Shown: piece by piece, positions 22,686 through 34,057 of the stretch
How positions within the stretch are numbered: position 1 is the first letter of the stretch
Layout: each line of letters starts with the position of its first letter
Source: Flabesymbios commensalis
Lineage: Eukaryota > Annelida > Polychaeta > Terebellida > Flabelligeridae
Assembly (NCBI GenBank): GCA_964017125.1
Contig: OZ024902.1
Coordinates: 100,408,796-100,472,795 of the forward strand
Direction of reading: 5' to 3'
DNA length: 64,000 nt
The notes under the pieces: model-generated
What the model was told of the DNA's origin: nothing
Seen by the model: only the letters and a program-made list of their open reading frames with translations
Databases searched by the model: none
Translations under genes and position numbers: made by a program

Positions 22686-23558
22686 CAAGTCAATGTGTTG
22701 ACTAGGGGCCCCTCTGAATGTGTTTCCATTTGCCAAACAAAAATAAGTGTATTTAAAAGTACAAAAGCTCAGTGGGGACATAATTCTCATCTCTAAAATT
22801 TGAAGTCTGAATTCTGAAGTCTAAAATTCCAATTCAAATGGCTGCCCAAAAGCCCAGAAGCAAAATTCCAATCAATCTGTTATAATAAAAATAACCCAAC
22901 AAAATAAAAAATGGCCGTCAAAAAAATCATAAAAGTCCCAAACGTTATTGTTACTTGAAAAGTCACAATTCACCTCTAGTTTATATTGGACGTATTAGTT
23001 ATCGTACGTGTTTTCTCAATGTGTTTTGAGACAATTCGATAAACGGAAAATGTTCGTAGAGATGAGCTGATAATGGAAAAAAGTACATTTTTCTTTCAAA
23101 CCGATGCAACTGAGGCCTGTTGACGATATTTCCAGTACAGTCAGACGTATTGTCGGCTGTTTATGGCTTGAGTTGAAGGCTGATTTATTAGCTGGTTGGC
23201 GGAGTGAATCAGTCACTGACTGTTTGGATGCTTGAAAGAATATGAATAAATAAATTAATGGTGTACTCGGCAGTGTGTAGGCTAAATTGGACCGTTGGTT
23301 TACTGGTCTTCAGGTTGGTTTGCTGGCTATTTTTTTTGGCTGTCTGGCTTATTTCATGGTGGTTTGTTGCCATCACATGATATTCTGTCTTTGTTCTAGA
23401 TTGTCACGACCTAGTCTTTGTCAGTGACGTGATATAATATACATGTATGTATGGGTAAATCTTCTCATCGGCGGTGTTATATATCTTGAATAACACCTGA
23501 CGGCAGAACAAAAGAAGCTACCACAAGCGTAAACACAGACAGGGTACACTTACGTATT
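22686..23558. other. Intronic stretch, nothing recognised
   Basis: AT-rich, no supported feature. Confidence 0.4.
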
Positions 23559-23817
23559 ATTAACCCTCAACCTTTGAAGCGCTGAATTAATTTGTAAAAA
23601 AAACATCGCAACCAAAGGTATTTTTTTCACCTTGAAATTATCATAAATGTCTTGGTTAGCTCTTTCCGAATTATTTGAATACCTATGTTAGGGGTCTACG
23701 GCCATTAGAAATATTTCTACTCTTACAGTGCGGGGATCGACTTTAGTCGTCTGAATCTGACGTCTACAGACGTCAGATTCTGTCGACAAGTCGATCCCCG
23801 CGCTGTAAGGGTTAATG
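23559..23817. mobile_element. TTAACCCT-ended element containing a 44 bp-arm palindrome
   Basis: Limits TTAACCCTCAACC and GTAAGGGTTAA. The right part is a large palindrome (23722-23765 with 23768-23809): CTTACAGTGCGGGGATCGAC.. with ..GTCGATCCCCGCGCTGTAAG, and centre CTGACGTCT-ac-AGACGTCAG. The termini resemble the AACCCT family but the interior differs, so it is a separate subfamily. Confidence 0.6.
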
Positions 23818-23861
23818 CGCCATGCTCGGCTACAATCGTTTTCATTGGTTTTATTACCAGG
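23818..23861 (-). mobile_element. AACCCT-type element, segment left of an inserted MITE
   Basis: CTACAATCGTTTTCATTGGT and TTTATTACCAGG match the CTACAGTCGCTTTAATCCGT and TTTATTAGCCGATT of other copies in reverse orientation. The match breaks exactly at the TTAA where the MITE of 23862-24234 begins and resumes at 24231. Confidence 0.7.
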
Positions 23862-24234
23862 TTAAAGGGACTGGCCCAGGCTAAAATCATAAAAAAATCG
23901 GTGATTTTATTTCGGGTACTTTATATGACCATATGATGTAAGCATGTACATAGACTAGAACTGCAAATTTTTATAATTTTTGTGCTGCGCATTCACCAGT
24001 TAGGCTAGATATAGAGACAAAATTCCTGATTTGTAATTATTGACAACCATGTCAAAAATAAGAAATGCGGGAATTTCGTCTCTATACCTAGCCTAACAGG
24101 TAAGTGCGCAGCACAAAAATTAAAAAAATTTGCAGTTCTAGTCTATGTACATGTTTACATCATATGGTCATATTAAGAACCCGAAATAAAATCATCGAAT
24201 TTTTGATGATTTTAGCCTGGGCCAGTCCCTTTAA
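23862..24234. mobile_element. TTAA-type foldback MITE, complete, nested in another repeat
   Basis: TTAA-AGGGACTGGCCCAGGC ... GCCTGGGCCAGTCCCT-TTAA. Each arm is about 180 bp. Centre words TTGACAACCATGTCAA. It is inserted at a TTAA inside an AACCCT-type element whose two halves flank it. It is therefore younger than that element. Confidence 0.93.
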
Positions 24235-24411
24235 ATCACAGTTATTGGAAATGAAATGAGTGTTTAAACATCAAGATTTGCAAATGTTTGGTCTCAAATT
24301 AAACAAATATGAGTATTTTTCACCCACTTGAAGCTGTGGGTCGCGGTGGCGAGACACAACTTCAAGTGGGTGAAACTTTGAATAAGATAACTTTGCGGGT
24401 AAAAGGTTAAC
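24231..24411 (-). mobile_element. AACCCT-type element, segment right of the inserted MITE
   Basis: Continues TTAAATCACAGTTATTGG, AACATCAAGATTTGCAAATG, then the hairpin CACCCACTTGAAGCTGTG-ggtcgcggtggcgaga-CACAACTTCAAGTGGGTG and ends GCGGGTAAAAGGTTAA. Confidence 0.8.
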
Positions 24412-24700
24412 GCAACATATTACAGTGACTGCCACAGCTTTTAACTCTAACTTTTATTAATGTACCCCACAGTGAATGAAAATTAACCAATTTCATGAAG
24501 TAGCAAAGTGTATTGTATCAAATTAAAGATCCAAACGTCCTTATTTCAATCTGTAGTGGCATTTTCTATTTGTAATTATTTTCATTCGAAATATGTCGGA
24601 TGACTCACGATAGGCGTCGCTTACAGGTGTCTATGCATTGTCACTGATCGAAGCCAAACTTGAAACGCCTTAAAATGAAATACTACGGGATAGATTTTTT
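24412..24700. other. Intronic stretch, nothing recognised
   Basis: AT-rich, no feature. Confidence 0.4.
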
Positions 24701-24719
24701 TCTATTTTTCAACAATTCA

Positions 24720-25190
24720 ACCCCCCGCCCAACTGGTTATGGCGTCACCCCGGATGTCTGTCCGTGCATCTGTCTACATTTTCGTTTCCGAAGCACATTT
24801 CGGAAACCTATAGGGGATTGCTTTCATATTGCACACACACATCACTTGGGGGGTGTTGATATGACTTTAGGGGGTTATGACCGTTGACCTACTTTTGGAC
24901 CTACATCTCTCAGGCAAAATAGCTTATGCACTAACAATCTCGTCTCCGGAGCATATCTTGGAAGCCCATGCATTAGGTACTACTTTCATATTACACACAC
25001 ACATCACTTAGGGGGTCTATAGATGTGTCTTTTGGGGGTTATGACCTTTGACCTACTAAATCCCTCAGCCAAAATAGCTTTCCGGAACATATCTCGGAAA
25101 CCCATTTGGGATTTCTTTTATATTGTCCACATAGATCACTTAGGGGGTGTCGATATGCATTTTCGGTGTTAAGACCTTTGACCTAGATGT
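24720..25190 (+). repeat. Dispersed element with a ~120-190 bp internal tandem unit x 3
   Basis: Three units each contain TCCG(A/G)A(G/A)CA.AT.T(C/T)GGAA.CC, a T-rich part ending CACA(C/T)(A/C)(C/G)ACATCACTTAGGGGG, and GGGTTATGACC.TTGACCTAC. The start (GTCTGTCCGTGCATCTGTCT) and the first unit match 46795-46960. It is a dispersed repeat of unknown class. Confidence 0.6.
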
Positions 25191-26980
25191 TACTTGGTTT
25201 GCATTTTTGATTTGTCATCTCAGTCTGTTGGTGATAATTTGTCACCAGCCATTTTTGTATCTGTAAATAAGTCCGTAGTGATGTTGTTTTGCTGCTGCAC
25301 TAGTTTGAGGAAGAACTCTAACCCGAGCCCGCAGGTATAATAAACAAGGATTCCCACTTGAGTCCGCAGGCTTCCAGGCAAGGTCTTACACCCGACCCCG
25401 CAAGCTATTTAAAAAAAGTGTTTTTTTAATTCTCTTTTAGCCCACCTTTTGTTTTGAAAGATGGGCTATTGCAATTAAAGTTCGTCGTCGTCGGCGTCAT
25501 CATCGGCGTCAACCAGCTAGCATTTACTTGTGGGCACGATCCTGCTCAAATTTGTTCTGCATATTGCTAATAACCAGCACTCGGACAAGTTAAATAATGG
25601 GGGCGGGCTATTGTCGAGTGTGCTCTTGTTTCATATCTGATTTACATCTGATTTTGGATGTATATTTGTGTCTCGTGAGAGACGTTAGGCATTTTGCAAA
25701 TTGTGTTTACTGAGTCCTTTCTTCCTGTGTGTCCGTTAGGAATAAATAACATATTTTATTTAGTAAGAGCAAGCACAAAACTGTTATACTAGAGCCTTTG
25801 ATCCATTATATACTGAATTGTCGTAGCAGGGGTAAGCTGAGTCATTTTGGGAGATAAATTGTTCCCCATCAACAATGGCACAACTTACCCCCATATTACT
25901 ATTTTTTAATTCATTCCAATCACCTTATGAAAGGCTGCAGCAATATTGAGCACAATACACGCACTGAACTATGAGTTAACTAAGCCACATACCACATAAC
26001 ACACTTGATTCCGGAAATACTTGCATAATTGCTGTATAATTAATCTACAAACTTTCCTGCTATATGTAAATTGACTTTAACTAGTTTCGGTATTTAAACA
26101 AACTCCCCAAAACAAAATCGTTGGCCTAAACTGAAATACCGCTACCAAAATATTTCAATTATAATTTACTAGACACTAAGATGGTTTGACATGTTTCCTA
26201 ATTGCCATCTGTAGCCAGGTGAAGTGGGTGACTCCTTTTACCCCATGGCACAACTTACCCAGCTCTCCCATCTAATGTGTAGGCCTACATCATCCCTAAG
26301 TCTATTGCCAGACATATTGTTAGTAGACCTATGCCTAAGCTATGGCAGTCAGGTAGTCAATATTATGGGTCTATAGGTCAAATTTGCCTCATTATGGACA
26401 TACATGTCTTTTATTGCAACGATGTTTCAAAGTAGAGTTTCATGTAGACTAAAAAGATGACATAGGCTAATGGTCTGAATTTTTTTGTCATTCCCGATGG
26501 CGGCTATTTTGAATTATGCAGTGAAGGATGCTTTAAAATGTTTAGGTAAGACCAGAAATGAGTTTCTCGTGAAAAATCACGCAAAGGACGAAAGGTAGTA
26601 CAAAGGGATATATGTTAAATTCTTCATAAATTTTGAGACTTTTCACAGGTCATTAAGAATGACCATCTGAGTGACTCCTGGAATTTCGAGTTTTAGATTA
26701 TTTTCTAAAATTCTTCAAATTTTACCCTTCAATATACCTAAAATTATTGGACTACTGGTATACGGTGTATTTTCTAGGATAGTCCATAATCTCCTTGATA
26801 AACTGTTGAGTGCCATTTTGTTTGAAGCTGTACATTATTACAACAAACCCAGCTTCAAACAACGAAAAATATCCACAAATAACATGACGTGCAAGTATCT
26901 CGTTGTATCTCGGATTTTTGACAGCCTTTAAATGCCTTGAAATGGTAAATGATAATTTATGAAAATGTCGCATACTCATT
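25191..26980. other. Intronic stretch with a repeat start at ~25440
   Basis: At 25436-25530 the hairpin GCCCACCTTTTGTTTTGAAAGATGGGC is followed by GTTCGTCGTCGTCGGCGTCATCATCGGCGTC-like GTC-rich sequence, a start common to dispersed elements in this window. The ORFs at 26671-26994 (both strands) are unsupported. The rest is AT-rich. Confidence 0.45.
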
Positions 26981-27089
26981 CCCAGCAAGCACAAGACAAT
27001 ACGCCAATGTTGTTTTAATGCTGTTCCACCATCTGCGACGCTGCCCCAACATTAAATCAACATGTGTTCAGCGTCTTCTGTTTGCTGGG
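26981..27089. mobile_element. Foldback MITE, CCCAGC family
   Basis: CCCAGCAAGCACAAGAC ... GTCTTCTGTTTGCTGGG ends. Inner GCCAATGTTGTTTTAATGCT pairs with CCCAACATTAAATCAACATG. Centre CCACCATCTGCGACGCTGCC is partly decayed. Confidence 0.85.
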
Positions 27090-30000
27090 TTGTCAGCTTA
27101 TTAGCCAGGACAATATGTATGCCGGTTATCACGAACAAATCATCATTCTGATGTGAATTAACCTGCTTAGTATCTGATAGAGAAAAAGACGTTTTCATTT
27201 GAAGCAAATGGGAGAATGGCTCTGAATGTTCATATATTATCTGAAATCTAGGCACGGCGTCTGTCTAGATTAACGGAAAACATAGGTCTACGGCAGATGT
27301 GAGCAACAAAAACTGCGATACGCTTTTCACCTTTATTAAATTAAATTTATAAAGGTTTGAGATATAAAATCACCCAGAGCTCTATGATATATGATACGGG
27401 AGTGGCAGGTCCTCTATAGTGATATTGCACTTTCAAGATGTCAATTGTCCTTTTTTCACCCTGTCTACAGCGTATTGTGCTGAATTCAGTGATCGTGACC
27501 AGCATCAAAATAAAATCAGTGAATCAATCGCACTTTTTCTAATACCATTCAGCCGTATAGATATCGCTTCATTCTAAATATCCCTTTTCTACCACGTGCC
27601 AACTGACTCTGTAGCAACTCTGGGACTGTGTACCCTTTTGCTCAAATAATTATTTTCCAAAATAAAATATGCGTTAAAACTGAAAAGGTTATTTTAAAAT
27701 CTACGAAAATCTAATTAATTTGTACACACTTTTGAGAAATTAAAAATTGTGACGAGAAATCAAATTTAATTAATAGAAATTCGTCCACAATTTCACTTTT
27801 ACACGTTGGTTGTCGGGGCGAGCGGGTTTTGTCGTCATCAGGGCCGTCGGTTTGTCCTCGTCCGCTTGATTTTCAACAAATATCTAAGTAGCATTATATT
27901 GACTCATTACAAACTGTATGTCTTTGTATTTTTGCTCCATTGCCCCTGGTTGACATTTGTCCAAATCTAGATCACAATATCGCAGCTAAAATTCCTTTGA
28001 TTCGCAATAGACTTTGAGCTGTTTGAGTTATAGCCTTGATAGTTGGTATAGTATGCAGATGCATCTGATGAAAATATAGGTCTGAGGTAAAGTTCAAATA
28101 TGAATTTAGCCTGGCCAAGTTCTTTGTGAACAAGGAATATCATCATCATAGCATAACGCCGCTAAAATTCCTTTGGCGCACAATATATTTTAAACCGTTT
28201 GAATTAGTCTTCGTATTTGATATACAGTAACATATACAACAGTTTTAAGTTGGGAGATCTATGACGTTAACCTATCAAATTTTCAGGGTCAATGTAACAG
28301 TATTGGACATATACACTGATTTCGTATTTTCGATATGCATGTTGTTAGGCGGATAAGTTACATACGTTTTTAAGCGAATTTCTTTTTTCTTTTATTTATG
28401 TAAGGATATTGTGCTTATTAGATTCAAGGTTATATACATCTTATTGCTGATTACATTCAGACTTTCAATTAGCTCAACTTCAGTTCAATTCACTGCAAGA
28501 AGCACGGAATCACATCACGAGCGTCTTACATTTGTTCCACTCAACATTGACATATGTATATTGGACGTTTCAATTACAACGCACAGAAAATAATTAAATT
28601 ATCAAGTGAATATAATATGCGAGTATAAAAATGTTGGAATCTTATACTTCTAATACAGTTGTGACGCAACACCCCGAAATCAGGCGGAATGCGCTGAGAG
28701 GGCAGTGCCAGGAATCCAACCAGTAGATTAACTTTGCCATTTTTGGAACAATGTTACTATTTTGAGATTCTGACATAAATAAATACCTTAACATGTTTTA
28801 TATCATCTAGTTTGGTCCAATTAGTGAAAAAGTTTATTTGTATATTTTGTATGATTTATTAGAGCATATCAATTTGGGACAGTCAAAAAAATTAGGTACG
28901 TCACAATTCGCCCATTTGAGATTTGACAATGCATGGGGATTTTTCGCTTATTTTGCCGCTGTTTATTAGGCCACTACTCGCTTATTTCTAATTCGATCCC
29001 TCTAAAAATTGAGCTCCTTCGCAATTTATGTCGTTGCGATGACGTCACAAATTTTCAGCAAGATTGATGTTTATATGGCCGAGATATCGCGCTCGCAAAT
29101 GTGACGCATTTCGCTCGCGGCGTCGTATTTTTTTAAGCGAAGTTACAGATCTTCTACTTGTTGAGCGCGTATCCAGAGTTTTCAAGATACGGACCTGAAA
29201 TAAATTACAACGCGGTTGTTGGGTTCTAAGAAACGGGGACTCGTTATAAGCGGATCGCGCTATAGCGAGACAACCGTTCTACGTCTAATGGTGATAACAT
29301 TGGGCCTATATGGACACGCTATATCCAGATACCAGGCGGTGGTGTTCGATATGCTAGCTATGTACTAGATATTACCAGGTGACAGAGCAGTATTGTCTAA
29401 CCTAACGTGGAGTAAAAACTGCCCAGTAGGTTATAACTGCCCGGTATGGTCAGGAAGCGGGTGGTTATTACTCTCCGGTACTGTATTATAGCACGGGGGA
29501 AGTAGAACACATTGTATAAATATTTTAGACATTTCGGGTAATTCAATAGGGCACGTACTTCGCAATATACCATATTGAGAACTGCAAACTATACAATCCT
29601 GCACTGATTACAATACTTCTCCTGACTAAATAACATATACATATATTACTTTGTTCAAAAAAATATCCATCTATCTATAGAGATTAAACTATGTATTAAC
29701 ACTGGCGAGATATAATGACATATTGTGCTCCGTAAAATCACTTCATGTGTAGTTAACAGATTGAAGGGCGACGTTGGGCCGGAATGGAAGGCGTGAAGGA
29801 TCTACACCGACCCTGTGCATGATATGGGATCACACAATGCGTAGTTAGAGTAGATATTTTAATAACAAATACGCTGCTCTATTTCGTGCGTAAAAAAATA
29901 GGTGTATTCTTTAAACTGATTGACAGGTGGGCTTTGTATTGTATATTCACGTGGCCTTGAGAATCGACCAGATTTGCTAGAATTAGATTGCTTCACATAC

Positions 30001-30480
30001 TATGATTCATGAGGTCACAATAGATGTAAACAGTTTGGCTTTCACGCGTAACTATAGCACAACGCTGTTTTAATGCTGTATCAACATCGTGAGTGTGCCC
30101 TCTCGAAATAAACTTTATTTGATTTGATTTGAGAGGTTGCCCCGGCTTTGTACCGTTATCACCTGCATTGTGCCTACAAAGGGGAGTGGATTGTATATGG
30201 TTGCGTAACTCGCCGTCACAATGGGAGACCTGTTAAGCTCCAATACTCTTAACGACGTACACAGACGTCTAGACAGTTAACTGTCAGCGGCGATTAAATA
30301 GAGAAAATGTGTACTTAATAAATGTGTTTCATACACGCAACAAATTGTTATTGTCCTCCTTGCTGTGATCTTGCACAAGCAAAACATCGCACGGGTGAGT
30401 TGCAAAACAAGAAAAATCATCAAAAGATCTACCTGTCATTCCTCATTATTAGGCTATTGGTGATACAAATTTAAATGAGC
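27090..30480. other. Long intronic stretch, mostly nothing recognised
   Basis: About 3.4 kb of largely unique-looking AT-rich sequence. A foldback remnant lies at ~30060 (GCTGTTTTAATGCTGTATCAACATCG). The 28920-29290 part is CpG-richer (GCTCGCGGCGTCG, CGCGCTATAGCGAGAC). No ORF with a recognised domain. Confidence 0.4.
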
Positions 30481-30626
30481 ACATACCGGACGATTACTGC
30501 AGGGTGGTCCACGCTAATTAACTAAAATATTTCAATTTCTCTGTATAAAAAATAATATGGCTTATATTTCTATACTGCGGTAAGTGATGACCACATACCG
30601 CTCACATACTGCAAGGCGGTGTAACG

Positions 30627-30985
30627 GGATCGTCATATAGCACGGTATAGCAAGATCATCATATATCCCGGTATAACAAGATAGTCATATACCGCGGTAT
30701 AACAAGATCGTCATATACCGCGATATAGCAAGATCATCATATACCGCGGTATAACAAGATCGTCATATACCGTAGTATAACAAGATCGTCATATACCGGG
30801 GTATAACAAAATCGTCATTTACTGCAGTATATTAACAGGATCGTCATATACCCGGGTATAACAAGATCATCATATACCGCGGTATAACGAGATAGTCATA
30901 TACCTCGCTATAACAAGACTGTCATATATTATTGGTATAACAAGATTGTCATATATTATATAGCGTGGTATAACAGAATCATCAT
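30627..30985. repeat. 26 bp minisatellite, ~13.5 units, palindromic core
   Basis: Unit GATCGTCATATACCGCGGTA plus TAACAA. The dyad ATACCGCGGTAT sits in each unit. Variants of the core include CCGCGG, CTGCAG and CCCGGG, which stay palindromic, and others that do not (CCGTAG, CCTCGC, CCGCGA). The last units lengthen and drift. Flanking DNA (30490-30626, 31245-31320) has further ACCGC / ATACTGC words, so the array probably grew from such sequence. Confidence 0.92.
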
Positions 30986-31615
30986 AGGGCCTATGCCACG
31001 GATCGTTACTTTTTATTTCACATTGTACAGTAGCAGTCAAAATGCTAATCCGACGCGTCGTCAGTTTTCGTGCCTGTCTAAAGTGTGGGCACGAATAGGG
31101 AGTTGTGCAATGATCACAGCATGCATGGATGATGATTGGTCAGCACATGTGAACGTGTACGGGCGCTGTTTTAACGCAGACCGGCGTTATTAAGACTAGA
31201 AAAGAAAATTTTGTTTATTAGGTCAAATTTAACCTGGAAAAAACGGGGCCGATAACGCGGTGTAACGATTCGTGTTCTAACAGGATTCTACTGCAGTAGC
31301 AAATATACCGCAATATGCACATAACAATCAGAAATTTGAGCATAGCCTCCGGCCCCTCTGTAGCTTTTTTTCAAGTCCACGAGGAGTTCTTGGAAGAAGA
31401 AAAATTTTGATGGATTTTCATCGTGATGGCTAAGAATCTCAATTCTTAGATATTCAAACATTGTTCTGTCTAAACGGCCTTAATCATGGCCTCCAGAACT
31501 TCCTCATAGGGCAGTAAAATCGATACACTCTTTTGTGACACCAAGTTGGCCTACACTGACAAAACAAAATAAAAACATTATAAAAAACATTGTATTGTAT
31601 TTTGCTTTCATGAAC
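30986..31615. other. Intronic stretch, nothing recognised
   Basis: ORF 30993-31193 has no recognised motif. GATAACGCGGTGTAACGATT and CTACTGCAGTAG words lie near 31250-31295. Confidence 0.4.
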
Positions 31616-31619
31616 TTTT

Positions 31620-32565
31620 AACCCTTTTCTATATATCCCGATTGTCTCTGTGATGATACCAGTCTAAGATTACCAGTCAATGTAGGATGCCTTTTGAATC
31701 AGGTTTAAATCTTATTTGAGAGTGAGAAATTTTCTGTTCATTTCATGTATTTTTCAGTGATTTATATGTACTTGGGGGTGAAATTGGTTACCATGGCAAC
31801 CATTGTGAAGTTTTATTGGCCCTCTGTAGGTAGTAGTTTTGAGTGAGGTTCACTCCAGCCTTGTGACAACTTTTTGGCCATTCCTATATCAGATTTTGGT
31901 TGAGAAAGGTCTATTTCAGTGTGTACAGCTAAATATGTTTGACAGCGATTTATGTACCACTTCCGATTAAAATTTGTTGCCAAGTACTGAAGATTTGATT
32001 AACATTTTGACCCTTTTATTTACCCCTAATCACTTTACTATCATTCCAAGACTAATATAAGTCCCATGTAGAATGCATTTTGAATTTGATTCGTATCATT
32101 TTATAGGATAGTGAGAGCTTACCTGTACATTTCACGTGTTTCTCAGTGAATTTCATGTAATTGGGGTGATATTGGTTGCCATGACAACCATTGCAAAGGG
32201 TAATTGGCCATCTGTAATAGCTCTGCATGGTGTTTACCCCAACCTTGGGATTAGTTTTTGGTCATCCCTATATCTGATTTTAACTGAGAATAGTCTATTC
32301 ATATGTTCACAATTGCATATTTGACAGTGTTTTATTTACCATTTATGATTAAAATGTATTGCAGAGTTATGTAGGTTGCATGACCTTTTGACCCTTGTCA
32401 ATACCTTTATTGTCACTGTGGTGCTTTATTATTAGTCCAAGACTAATACTGATCCCATGTAGGATGCCTTTTGAATCATGTTTGTGTCATTTTGTTGGCG
32501 AATGAGAGCTTTTCTTTGGAATTCATGTACATTTCAAGGAATTATATGTATTTGTGATATACGTA
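31620..32565. repeat. Tandem repeat, ~390 bp unit x ~2.4
   Basis: Clauses recur in the same order: CCAAGACTAATA..CCCATGTAGGATGC.TTTTGAAT, GTGAGAGCTT, TTTCAGTGAATT.CATGTA.TTGG, TTGGTTGCCATG(A/G)CAACCATTG, GCC.TCTGTA, CCTATATC.GATTTT and GACCCTT. They occur at 31650-32020, 32045-32395 and, partly, 32430-32560. Confidence 0.8.
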
Positions 32566-32683
32566 TATGTTAGCAGTATGCGCAGTGTAATTTAATATTT
32601 TTGTCTGCCCATCAGCTGACCGTGAATGATAGAGATTTATAATTAAGATTAATTAAGTAAAACAAGAACAACTTCATATATTT

Positions 32684-32925
32684 AACCCTTTCACCGCTGA
32701 TCACGACTCCAGTCTTTTAAATCCGTTTTTTAGCCGATTAGATCACTGTTATTGAGAATGAAATGGGTATTTAAACATCAAGATTTGCAAAGGTTTGAAC
32801 TCAAATTAAATTAAGATGTCTGATGAGTGATTTTCACCAACTTGAAGTTGTGCTTCGCGAAAGCGGGACACAACTTCACGTGGGTGAAAATTTAAATAAC
32901 ATAACTTGTGGGAAAAATGGTTAAA
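32684..32925 (-). mobile_element. AACCCT-type 240 bp element
   Basis: AACCCTTTCACCGCTGATCACGACTC start, AACATCAAGATTTGCAAAGG middle, and a hairpin ACTTGAAGTTGTG-cttcgcgaaagcggga-CACAACTTCACGTG near the right end. The right terminus ATGGTTAA is decayed. Confidence 0.85.
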
Positions 32926-33335
32926 ATAGAAGCTTGCAAACAAAATTCAACATGGGTACATACATTTACACTTTTTACCCCTCGGCCCGTTGGGCCCGCA
33001 TTGGCGTGCACCGTCTCTGCCGCTGCCGCCGCACGCAGCCTTTTGGCTACTATACCAACATGATGCAACTGGTTGAATTCATAATTTATACAAACATTCA
33101 ACCCCCCCCCCCCCCCCCCCGGCATTTTTTTACCCAAGGTCAAGGTCATAGGTCAAAGGTCAAGGTCAAAGATTAAAAAAAATCTTGTTAACGCGATAAC
33201 TTGAAAAATAATTTTTTGATCTCTCCAATTTTTTAAGTGAAGTGACCCATGATTGTCGAGATCACCTGATTAGATTTTCAACTTTTCACCGAGAATCAAA
33301 ATGGCTCCCACCTGGCGACTAAATTTTTTTGACTT
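32926..33335. other. Intronic stretch with poly-C run and GGTCAA tract
   Basis: Poly-C at 33102-33120, then an imperfect (AAGGTCA)n-like tract 33136-33172. No gene. The overlapping ORFs (85 and 80 codons) arise from these simple sequences. Confidence 0.5.
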
Positions 33336-33339
33336 AATT

Positions 33340-33615
33340 TTTTTTCAGAATGCCTTTGAAACCTGGTATATATATAGGTTTTTGGGGTCTGCGAGTCTAT
33401 TAACATTGTCTGTTTTCATGTGAGACCGAAAATGAGGCTACGGCGGGCATTCTGATTTTATCAATATTAATAAATCGTTCTTATTTTCAGTTAAATGCCT
33501 TGAACCTGGTGTATATATATAGTTTTTCGGGGTCTGCGAGTCTATTGGCATGTCATTTGTTTTCATGTACGATCCAAACCAAGAATATAGCGGCCATCTT
33601 GATTTTATCATTGAT
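33340..33615. repeat. Direct repeat, ~140 bp x 2
   Basis: AACCTGGTATATATATAGGT and AACCTGGTGTATATATATAG each lead into TTTTTGGGGTCTGCGAGTCTATT-like sequence, TGTTTTCATGT(G/A)(A/C)GA and a (C/G)GGC(C/A)T(C/T)TGATTTTATCA end. Confidence 0.75.
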
Positions 33616-33931
33616 CTTCTATTATGAGAAAGCTTTTCGCTATGCTTTCCAAGAATGACGGGGGTTTTCTCATTTGTCGATACTCATGTGTTGGCAGCAG
33701 AGGAGCCACCAGCCCATGTGATATTCTTATAGGATAGGTTAATTCGCGATTCTCGAACAGCTATTCCTAGCATGCGCGAGGAGAATTCCCGGTGTTGGGT
33801 GGGTGCCGGACTTGGCCGGCATTGGGTTGATTTCGCGTTTCACACGTGTATTTACAATTGTTTTAATACATACTTCAGCAACTTTAAAATTTTTAAATAA
33901 AAAAATATTGGCATAACGTTTTGGAAACAAA

Positions 33932-34057
33932 ACAATACAATACAATACAATACAATACAATACAATACAATACAATACAATACAATACAATACAATACAA
34001 TACAATACAATACAATACAATACAATACAATACAATACAATACAATACAATACAATA
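33932..34057. repeat. (AATAC)n pentanucleotide microsatellite, ~25 units
   Basis: Uninterrupted ATACA repeats. The 140- and 67-codon minus-strand ORFs here read (LYCIV)n and are artefacts of the repeat. Confidence 0.97.

Noticed and set aside
30627-30985. Regular repeats that could be read as a CRISPR array
   Set aside because: The 26 bp units are contiguous without unique spacers, and the genome is eukaryotic.
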